From assembly GCA_002383415.1 (NCBI GenBank), contig DFYU01000112.1:1-14994 (forward strand): a stretch of DNA of 14,994 nt. The letters are read 5' to 3'. Both the position numbers and the translations under genes were made by a program. The DNA comes from Geobacter sp. UBA4074. Lineage in GTDB: Bacteria; Desulfobacterota; Desulfuromonadia; Geobacterales; Pseudopelobacteraceae. The notes beneath the pieces were generated by a model, which worked only from the letters and a program-made list of their open reading frames with translations, did not search any database and had not been told where the DNA came from. The first letter of the stretch is position 1. Each line of letters opens with the position of its first letter. Positions 6,218 through 12,027 of the stretch are shown here, piece after piece.

Positions 6218-8446
6218 TCAGGCCAACTGTGGTTTCAGCTGCATCTGTGGCAGTGTCGCAGACTGGACACGAATGGCCTGATGTGATGTCGGTTGAGGTT
6301 CATCGTACTGGAACTGGTTCAGTTCGCTCTGCAGCTCTGCGGAAATCGCGGCCAGACGCCGGGATTCATCGCTAATAGCGCTGGTGGCTTGCAGGGTCTC
6401 CCGTAGCACAGTATCGATAGCGTAGATGTCGTTACTGATCTGATCGGAAGTTGCCGAGAGCTCCACCGTGGCGGTGGCGATCTGCTGGGTCATCTCCTGC
6501 AGACCGTCCACGCTTGCAACAATACTGTCCAGAGCAGCGCCGGCCTCTTCCGAGTAACGGACCCCCTGGCTGACCCGTGCCAGGCTCTGCTGCATCGCCG
6601 CAACTGCCGTGCCGGTATCCTGCTGTATGCCCGACAGCTTGGCGCCGATCTCCAGCGTGGCCGCTTCGGCCCGCCGCGAGAGGTTGCGCACCTCGTTGGC
6701 TACCACGGCGAAACCCAGACCATGTTCACCGGCACGGGCCGCCTCGATAGCCGCGTTCAAGGCCAGCAGGGTGGTCTGATCGGTGATCTCCCGGATGGTC
6801 TCCACGATCTCGCCGATCTGCTGGGAACGCTCATTCAGGCTGACTATGGTGGCGCGGGACTCCTCCACCGCGTGGGCAATGGCCTGCACCTCGGTGATAG
6901 TGCGACCAACCACCTCGGCGCCGGTTTGGGCCGTTTGGCGAGCGCTGCCGGCCGACTGGGCGATGCGGGCGGTATGCTCGGCCACCTCGGCCACGGTCTG
7001 GGACAATTCGGCCCCGGCGGTGGCCACCTGGCTGACCCGCTCGCTCTGCTCCCTGACCTGGCCGGTGATCAGCCCCACGGTGCCGGACAGTTCCTGGGAG
7101 GTGGCGGCCAGGGTGCCAGCGGTGCCGGCGATTGTTCCCACAATCCGGCGGATCGCGCTGATCAGACTGTTGAAGGCGTTGATTGAGGCACCGATCTCAT
7201 CGTTGCGCTGCACCGCAACACTGCGGCGCAGGTCACGGCTGGCGGCGATCTCGCTGATGGAGCTCTGCAGCAAATTCAATGGCTTGCGAATAACACCGGC
7301 CACCAGCCAGTTCAGCAGCAGCACCGTGCCACCGATCAGCAGGGCGCCGGCCAGCATCAGCTGCATCCGCTGCCGGGAAGTGGTCGCCATAGACTGCACA
7401 AAGCCCTGCTGTTCTTCGGTGGTGGCCTTGACCTGCGCTGCGCTGCGGCTGGCCTGCTCCTGGGTTACCTGCCTAATCTGTACCACGGTCTGTTCAACCT
7501 GGGCCATGCTGGTCAGCACCTTGCGCTGGGCCGTCACGATCCGGCCGGTGGCACTGGCGGCCCGGCCGGCCCCGCTGCCGACCTCTTCGATGGCGTCCAT
7601 GACCATGCCGCCGCTCTTGACCGAGGTGACCTCCAGCTCGGCCTGTTTCAGGTTTTTGCGGATCCTGCTCTGGACGGCGCCGATCTCGGCGGCCAGCCGG
7701 TCCACATCGGCCGGGGTGGCGGCCAGCATCACCATGCGGGCCTTGGCGTCCAGCAGACGCAGGTCAACATGAATGCTGTCCACTGACTCTACAGCCGCCA
7801 ACACCCGCTTGTTGATCTCCATGTCCCGTTCCACGCCATTACGGTAGTTCTGTACCTTTTCTGCCAGGGTGGCGCTCTCTGCCATCCCGGTGACGCTGCC
7901 GCCGGCCAGGGCCTGCTCAATATCCTTTGAATAGGCCTGCGACCGTCGGGCCGCCGTGAGCCGCAGGCCGTTGATGACATCACGGATGCCATCCAGAGAC
8001 TGTTCCGCCCTCTTGATCGCACCGCTCAGGTTGGCCGCCTCGGTCTTGAAGGTCTCGATACTGGCGAACTTGTCATTAACCGCCGTGGCAACCTGGCCCT
8101 GCAGGCTGGCAAAGGCTGAGAGATCAAACGGCATGTCCTTGAGTTGACGAATTTCAGTGCTGATCTGGTCCAGCCGTGCACGACGCTGTTCCATCGTTTC
8201 CAGCAACCGCTTGAGCTCCTGGGGGTCTTCAGACATTCCGGTCTGCAGCAGATCCCCCGAGAGCCGCTCCACGGTCTGCTGAAACTGCAGCATCTTGACC
8301 TGTAGCGGGGTGGAGCGGGTGGTCAGTTCCTGGATATTTTGCTGAAAGCCGCTGATGGTCAGATACCCCAGCAGGACAATGGCGGCAAAGCCGGCAAAGG
8401 TGATTAGGCTGTTGATCAGCAGCTTGGTGCGGATAGAAAGTTGCAT
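6218..8446 (-). CDS. Methyl-accepting chemotaxis protein with a large helical sensor domain
   Basis: A 742-residue transmembrane chemoreceptor expected to control CheA/CheW activity. TM1 is about 10-32 and TM2 about 363-386. Between them lies a roughly 330-residue, almost all-helical periplasmic region without the features of Cache or PAS domains; it resembles the long four-helix-bundle type (4HB or double-bundle HBM-like). A HAMP follows at about 385-440 (IRKPLNLLQSSISEIA, RNDEIGASINAFNSL). The signalling hairpin spans about 440-710, with the invariant tip (TDQTTLLALNAAIEAARAGE, then GFAVVANEVRNLS) near 555-589. The C-terminus has a Pro/Gln-rich tail without an NWETF-type CheR tether. GGGGAG lies 9-14 nt upstream of the ATG. 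It is the first gene of a minus-strand unit with arsC and mgsA. The ligand is unknown. Confidence 0.95.
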   Translation of the reverse strand: MQLSIRTKLLINSLITFAGFAAIVLLGYLTISGFQQNIQELTTRSTPLQVKMLQFQQTVERLSGDLLQTGMSEDPQELKRLLETMEQRRARLDQISTEIRQLKDMPFDLSAFASLQGQVATAVNDKFASIETFKTEAANLSGAIKRAEQSLDGIRDVINGLRLTAARRSQAYSKDIEQALAGGSVTGMAESATLAEKVQNYRNGVERDMEINKRVLAAVESVDSIHVDLRLLDAKARMVMLAATPADVDRLAAEIGAVQSRIRKNLKQAELEVTSVKSGGMVMDAIEEVGSGAGRAASATGRIVTAQRKVLTSMAQVEQTVVQIRQVTQEQASRSAAQVKATTEEQQGFVQSMATTSRQRMQLMLAGALLIGGTVLLLNWLVAGVIRKPLNLLQSSISEIAASRDLRRSVAVQRNDEIGASINAFNSLISAIRRIVGTIAGTAGTLAATSQELSGTVGLITGQVREQSERVSQVATAGAELSQTVAEVAEHTARIAQSAGSARQTAQTGAEVVGRTITEVQAIAHAVEESRATIVSLNERSQQIGEIVETIREITDQTTLLALNAAIEAARAGEHGLGFAVVANEVRNLSRRAEAATLEIGAKLSGIQQDTGTAVAAMQQSLARVSQGVRYSEEAGAALDSIVASVDGLQEMTQQIATATVELSATSDQISNDIYAIDTVLRETLQATSAISDESRRLAAISAELQSELNQFQYDEPQPTSHQAIRVQSATLPQMQLKPQLA

Positions 8447-8543
8447 CGGTGTGACTCCCCTTTTGGATAAACAGCACTGCTGGCGCGGGAATCAAACCAT
8501 ACGACCTGAAGGCAACAAACAGGTTACGGACAGGAAAGATATC

Positions 8544-8591
8544 GGTGACAGCGTCCTGCAGCTGTTGCGCATTTTTGCGGATGCTGTCACC
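8544..8591. repeat. Long inverted repeat / RNA hairpin in the divergent intergenic region
   Basis: GGTGACAGCGTCC (8544-8556) pairs with GGATGCTGTCACC (8579-8591): 13 pairs, all Watson-Crick except one G-T at 8553/8582. Pairing can continue with GCA (8558-8560) and TGC (8576-8578) across a one-base bulge. The stem is best as plus-strand RNA, where the exception is a G-U wobble; in minus-strand RNA it is a C-A mismatch. It lies 59 nt before the microprotein ATG. A second, smaller inverted repeat (CCCGT at 8590-8594 with ACGGG at 8602-8606) shares two bases with it. No T-run follows, so it is not a standard terminator. It may be an operator or a leader structure of the downstream operon. Confidence 0.6.
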
Positions 8592-8650
8592 CGTTTGCAA
8601 CACGGGCAGGCTAGATTAGCGCTGCAATACGGCATGAAAGGAGCGCACCC

Positions 8651-8839
8651 ATGAAATTCAGAACGCTTGATGATTATTACACCTGGACCTGCGACTGGTG
8701 CGACAGTGACAACCGGACCCTGTGGGTACGGGTGGCACAGGGCGACGTGATCTGTGGCGCCTGCCACCGTACCACCAGCAGCCCGTCATCGACCATCGCG
8801 CCACAATCACAACAGCAGATGATGGTCGGGCTGTGCTAA
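8651..8839 (+). CDS. CxxC/CxxC zinc-ribbon-like microprotein (62 aa)
   Basis: I do not recognise a named family. Two knuckles, C14-D-W-C17 and C35-G-A-C38, spaced 17 residues apart, make a small zinc ribbon (or redox dithiol pair) likely. The N-terminus is acidic and aromatic (LDDYYTWTCDWC), and the tail after residue 40 is Ser/Gln-rich and probably disordered, ending in Cys62. AAGGAG lies 8-13 nt before the ATG, so this is the real first gene of the operon. Its TAA overlaps the GTG proposed for the EAL gene (GTGCTAA), which points to coupled translation and a protein made in a fixed ratio to the phosphodiesterase. The last 118 nt also read in the EAL frame, without stops, back to 8722. Confidence 0.75.
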   Translation: MKFRTLDDYYTWTCDWCDSDNRTLWVRVAQGDVICGACHRTTSSPSSTIAPQSQQQMMVGLC

Positions 8840-9669
8840 AGCAGGTTTGGCCTGAGATCAGGTCCCAGGCCGACCAGGTGCGGTCCGGTGCCAGCCTGCG
8901 CGAGGTGGCCAGGGTAGTCAGCCAACGGCTGATCACCCCACACTTTCAACCGATCTTTACGCTCATGCCGGGTGAGGTGCACGGCTACGAGGCCCTGAGC
9001 CGGATCGTGGGGCCCACCGTCTTCGGTTCCATCGAGGAACTGTTCTGCGCCGCCCGTAGCGGTGGCAGACTCTCGGCGCTGGAACAGCTCTGCCGTGAGC
9101 GGGCCCTGACCACGGCAGCCCAGCTGGGGGTAACGGAGCGCCTCTTTCTGAATGTCTGCCCAGCGGTGCTGGCTGACGACCATCGCCCCGGCGTCACGGC
9201 CAAGCTGCTGGGCGAACTGGGCATCGAACGTTCGCGGGTGGTGCTGGAGCTGACCGAGCGTTCGCTGATCACCGATTACGACCTGTTCGGCCGGGTGGTG
9301 GATCACTACCGGCGCCAGGGCTACGCGATTGCCATTGACGACCTGGGAGACGGCTTTGCCGGCCTGAAGATGCTGGCCCAGATCGAGCCGGACTACGTCA
9401 AGCTGGCCCGTTTCCTGGTGGCGGATATCGACCGGGCCCCGGTCAGACAGGCCCTGGTGGAGTCGATCGTCACCTTCTGTCAGCGGGTGGGGATTGAGGT
9501 AATCGCCGAGGGGATTGAACGGCAGGAAGAGTTGGACTACCTGACCGCCATCGGTATCGGTCTGGGGCAGGGCTATCTGTTGGGACGGCCGTCGCCACAG
9601 CTGGTTGAGGTGCTGCCTCAACAGCTGCATGAGCAGGGTGTGCCGCTGCAGGGCCAGCTGGCATGGTAG
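8833..9669 (+). CDS. EAL-domain cyclic di-GMP phosphodiesterase
   Basis: A stand-alone cytoplasmic EAL domain (about 35-265 of 278 residues) expected to cut c-di-GMP to pGpG. All catalytic positions are present (numbering from GTG 8833): E53 in YEALSR, N107 in LFLNV, E139 in ELTE, D169-D170 in IDDLGDG, K190 in PDYVK, E226 in AEGIE and Q246 in GQGYLLGRP. Loop 6 reads DDLGDGFAGL, a known variant of DDFGTGYSSL. The frame is open upstream to a GTG at 8722, but that stretch overlaps the microprotein gene and is unlike family sequence. GTG 8833, overlapping the upstream stop as GTGCTAA, gives a natural N-terminus and needs no strong ribosome binding site if coupled. The stop overlaps the next start (ATGGTAG). 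The HFQPIF...GYEALSR opening is typical of EAL-CBS proteins. Confidence 0.93.
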   Translation: MLKQVWPEIRSQADQVRSGASLREVARVVSQRLITPHFQPIFTLMPGEVHGYEALSRIVGPTVFGSIEELFCAARSGGRLSALEQLCRERALTTAAQLGVTERLFLNVCPAVLADDHRPGVTAKLLGELGIERSRVVLELTERSLITDYDLFGRVVDHYRRQGYAIAIDDLGDGFAGLKMLAQIEPDYVKLARFLVADIDRAPVRQALVESIVTFCQRVGIEVIAEGIERQEELDYLTAIGIGLGQGYLLGRPSPQLVEVLPQQLHEQGVPLQGQLAW

Positions 9670-10841
9670 CAGCCACGTTGTTGGCCACCATATCACGTCC
9701 GGTACCGGTGATCACCACAGCCACCACGGTCAATCAGGCCATTGAACTTTTTCAGCACGATACCGCTCTGCAGGCGCTGCCGGTGATGGACCAGCAGCAC
9801 CTGGCGGGCATCATCAACCGCCGCGAGCTGTTCTTCCGGCACCTGGCCAAACCGTTCGCCCGTGAGCTGTTCGGCCGCAAACCGATCGCGACCCTGCTTG
9901 AAGGGCCGCCGCTGGTGCTGGCAGGAGAGCTGGAAATTACCGACGCCCTGAACCGCCTGCTGCTCAACGACCCCCAGCTGGAGAACGACTGTTTCGGCGT
10001 CTCCCTGGCCGACGGCAGCGTGGCCATTGCAACGGTGGCCGACCTGATGATGGCCATCTCCCGCAGCCAGGCCGCCCTGCTGGCAACCCTGGAAAGCATG
10101 AGCAGCCGCATCCGCTCTGAAGTGGAGATGGCGCGGCAGGTGCAAGTGGCCCTGTTGCCCGTCACCCCGCTGCGACACGCCGGTGTGTCGGTCGCTGCCG
10201 GGCTGGTCAATTCCACCGAGATCAGCGGTGATTTTTATGATGTCTTTCCGCTGGACGAGCACCGTCTGGGGCTGCTGGTGGCCGATGTGACCGGCCATGG
10301 GGTTCAGGCAGGTCTAGTAACCACGGCGGCCAAGGCCGGCCTGCAGACCCTGCTGGATAACGGCGTCAGGACGCCAGCCCTGTTATTGCGCGGTATTAAC
10401 CGGGCCCTGATGGCCACCGCCGGCGGCAGTCTGCTGATGACGGCGCTGGTGGCTGTGTTGGACCGAGTAACCGGAACGGCTGTCATCAGTTCTGCCGGCC
10501 ACCCCTTTCCGTACCGACGGCAGGGTGACAGCGGCCAATGGCAGCTGGTGGCGCTTAAACCGGGCTTTCCGCTCGGCTTTGTCGACGACGCGGACTATGA
10601 CGAGACCACGATCGGTTTTATGCCCAACGACCACCTGCTGCTGTACAGCGACGGCATCCAGGAGGCCGAAGACGAACAGGGCGTGTTGTTCGGCGAGCAG
10701 CAGCTTCTGGCGACCCTCCAGCAGGCCGCAGGCACACCGGAGCAGGTGCGGGACACCCTGCTGGCTGCGGCCCGCTCTTTTCGAGGTAACGATCATTTCG
10801 ACGACGACGTGACGCTGGTGGTTGCACAGCAGGAGGAATAG
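9663..10841 (+). CDS. CBS-pair PP2C-type (SpoIIE/RsbU) serine phosphatase
   Basis: A 392-residue protein predicted to dephosphorylate a STAS-domain partner. Residues about 8-60 and 72-135 form a CBS pair (PVPVITTATTVNQAIELF; LPVMDQQHLAGIINRREL; SLADGSVAIATVADLM), a likely nucleotide-binding sensor. A helical linker (138-165, MARQVQVALLP) leads into the SpoIIE/PP2C domain at about 170-390. The metal-binding acidic residues are intact: GDFYD (D190, D193), ADVTGHG (D208), SDG (D330) and DDVT (D381-D382). SSAGHPFPY and LKPGFPLGF are also typical. The start is fixed by ATGGTAG, which overlaps the EAL stop by 7 nt. The following STAS gene is the likely substrate and the HATPase the opposing kinase. 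It has the CBS pair where EAL-CBS-GGDEF proteins have theirs, so EAL plus this gene may be a split relative. Confidence 0.93.
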   Translation: MVAATLLATISRPVPVITTATTVNQAIELFQHDTALQALPVMDQQHLAGIINRRELFFRHLAKPFARELFGRKPIATLLEGPPLVLAGELEITDALNRLLLNDPQLENDCFGVSLADGSVAIATVADLMMAISRSQAALLATLESMSSRIRSEVEMARQVQVALLPVTPLRHAGVSVAAGLVNSTEISGDFYDVFPLDEHRLGLLVADVTGHGVQAGLVTTAAKAGLQTLLDNGVRTPALLLRGINRALMATAGGSLLMTALVAVLDRVTGTAVISSAGHPFPYRRQGDSGQWQLVALKPGFPLGFVDDADYDETTIGFMPNDHLLLYSDGIQEAEDEQGVLFGEQQLLATLQQAAGTPEQVRDTLLAAARSFRGNDHFDDDVTLVVAQQEE

Positions 10842-10845
10842 CACC

Positions 10846-11433
10846 ATGTTTATACACGAAGCACACGGACCAGCCACCATGGTGTTTATCGGTGATCCAC
10901 ACAACGGTTGCGCCGGCAAGGCCGGCAACAGCGGGCTGTTTCCGGATAGCCCCCAGGTGCAGGAGCGGCAGGTGAGCGGCAGCAGCGATAAACCTGAGCT
11001 GATTGACGAGCTGTTGGCCCTGATCGGCGACCATGACGAGCCCCATGCCCTGTTGTGCCAGAAGACCGGCCTCATGGTTGACGAAATGTTGGAGAACGCC
11101 CTGTATGCTGCGCCGCGCGCAGCTGATGGCCGACCGTTGTTCCAGAAGGGAGAACCGCGCCTGCTGCTGCCCGACGAGCGGATTCGACTGCGTTACCACT
11201 TCGACGGGACACGACTGGCGCTGGAGGTGCGGGACAGCTGGGGCAGTCTGACGGCGGCTCAGGTCTTCGCCTTTCTGGCTCAGAACACGGCACAGACACT
11301 GCCTGAACCGGATCGGGCCGGACGTGGCCTGTTTTTCATGTGGCGCCTGCTGGACCAATTTTACGTCAGTATCCGCCCCGGGGTCGAGACCGTGGTGGGC
11401 GGCTGTCTGCAGCTGCGGCCATTGACCCGCTGA
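10846..11433 (+). CDS. HATPase-domain anti-sigma / serine kinase-like protein
   Basis: A 195-residue protein with a GHKL ATPase fold at about 70-190, expected to act as the kinase/anti-sigma arm of a partner switch (RsbW/SpoIIAB role) or as an ATP-binding partner. Visible boxes: the N box MVDEMLENALYAAP (E83, N84), the G1 box LEVRDSWGSL (D130) and the G2 box GRGLFFMWRLLD (159-170). G1 lacks the usual DxGxG second glycine, having D-S-W-G-S, so ATPase or kinase activity is not assured. The first 60 or so residues match no known domain and seem unstructured (Gly, Ser, Pro rich). ATG 10846 is preferred over an in-frame GTG upstream because AGGAGG precedes it, 4 nt after the phosphatase stop. The phosphatase precedes it and the STAS gene follows. 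Confidence 0.82.
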   Translation: MFIHEAHGPATMVFIGDPHNGCAGKAGNSGLFPDSPQVQERQVSGSSDKPELIDELLALIGDHDEPHALLCQKTGLMVDEMLENALYAAPRAADGRPLFQKGEPRLLLPDERIRLRYHFDGTRLALEVRDSWGSLTAAQVFAFLAQNTAQTLPEPDRAGRGLFFMWRLLDQFYVSIRPGVETVVGGCLQLRPLTR

Positions 11434-11457
11434 AACCTGCCATTCAAGGAGTACACC

Positions 11458-11772
11458 ATGCAACCGAACTTTCATGTACATCACCAGCAAGCCCAGCAGT
11501 GCGATTCGTTCCTGCTGCACGGCATCATCGACGCCCATGCCGACCAACACCTGGAAGAGGTGGTGCGCCTGGCCTCATCGCCCACTGTCCAGCTGGATTT
11601 CAGCGGCGTAGGCCGGATCAATTCAATGGGTATCGCCCTGTTACTGCGATCGATCAAGACCCTGAAACATGAAAAACAGGCTGAGGTGGAGATCAGCGGC
11701 CTGAACCAGATCAACAGCATGCTGTTCAAGATGACCGGCATCTTCCTGATGGCCCGGGAAGTCAACGCCTGA
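11458..11772 (+). CDS. STAS-domain anti-anti-sigma-type protein
   Basis: A 104-residue single STAS domain, the switch component whose Ser phosphorylation controls binding to a HATPase partner. The chain has the usual beta-alpha order: FLLHGIIDAHADQHLEEVV near the N-terminus, VQLDFSGVGRINSMGIALLLR in the middle and a C-terminal helix. The phospho-acceptor position is Ser56 in RINSMGIALLL, where SpoIIAA-type proteins have D-S-S-G-L/I-G. Here Asp is replaced by Asn and the residue after Ser is Met, so only one serine is available. AAGGAG lies 7-12 nt before the ATG, and the gene is 24 nt after the HATPase. With the phosphatase and kinase-like genes it completes the partner-switch set; no sigma factor gene is adjacent. 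Confidence 0.88.
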   Translation: MQPNFHVHHQQAQQCDSFLLHGIIDAHADQHLEEVVRLASSPTVQLDFSGVGRINSMGIALLLRSIKTLKHEKQAEVEISGLNQINSMLFKMTGIFLMAREVNA

Positions 11773-11785
11773 AAGGCAGGTACCC

Positions 11786-11941
11786 ATGTTGCTGACACGC
11801 CTGTTATCCCTGCAGGGCCCCTTCGCCGAGCTCGACCAGCAGATCACCAAGTTCAGGGGCCTGGCCCAGGAGCTGAAGGACGAAAATCGTCGCTACTACG
11901 GCGAGTATCTCTCACGCATCCTGTTTGACGAGACTGAATAG
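11786..11941 (+). CDS. Small helical protein (51 aa), last gene of the partner-switch cluster
   Basis: The frame from ATG 11786 to TAG 11939-11941 reads MLLTRLLSLQGPFAELDQQI in its first 20 residues and continues without interruption. AAAGGCAGG lies shortly before the start, 13 nt after the STAS stop. It is probably two amphipathic helices rich in Leu, Glu, Gln and Arg (LTRLLSLQGP; FAELDQQITKFRGLAQELKD), with a basic/aromatic patch (ENRRYYGEYLSR) and an acidic tail. There is no Cys and no membrane segment. I know no family for it. The tight spacing and coding-like composition make it a likely partner or inhibitor of a cluster member, but that is an inference. Confidence 0.6.
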   Translation: MLLTRLLSLQGPFAELDQQITKFRGLAQELKDENRRYYGEYLSRILFDETE

Positions 11942-11953
11942 ACCGATTGCTAC

Positions 11954-11984
11954 ACAGCTTTGCCCTGGTTGCCACCGGGCTGTA
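11954..11984 (+). other. Imperfect intergenic hairpin between the switch operon and the hydrolase gene
   Basis: ACAG/CTGT flank an inner stem in which GCCC (11962-11965) and GGT (11967-11969) pair with ACC (11974-11976) and GGGC (11977-11980), with one bulged T and a TGCC loop. No T-run follows, so it is not a good Rho-independent terminator. It could slow RNA polymerase or reduce read-through into the hydrolase gene. Weak evidence. Confidence 0.25.
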
Positions 11985-12027
11985 ACCTGCAGCTGCTTTA
12001 CTCCTCCCAGACCATGAGGAGGATACC

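Noticed and set aside
6783..7772. Open frame of 329 codons on the plus strand
   Set aside because: It is antisense to the chemoreceptor gene, with composition (Ser, Ala, Arg, Cys rich, no domain) typical of the opposite strand of GC-rich coding DNA.
8447..8650. c-di-GMP riboswitch (GEMM) or sigma-54 promoter in the divergent intergenic region
   Set aside because: I looked for the GEMM core and for GG-N10-GC type -24/-12 elements and saw neither. TGGCGC at about 8480 has no matching GC at the right distance.
8722..8839. Programmed frameshift joining the microprotein to the EAL protein
   Set aside because: A -1 shift would be needed, but no X-XXY-YYZ slippery heptamer is visible in the overlap, and the GTGCTAA overlap explains the layout by reinitiation.
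8836..9696. Open frame of 286 codons on the minus strand
   Set aside because: Antisense to the EAL gene; Gln/His/Leu-rich shadow translation without domain or ribosome binding site.
10618..11550. Open frame of 310 codons on the minus strand
   Set aside because: Antisense across three well-supported genes of the partner-switch operon; no motif seen.
11954..11984. Rho-independent terminator between the switch operon and the hydrolase gene
   Set aside because: The stem is imperfect and there is no T-run after it, so a full stop to transcription is not supported.
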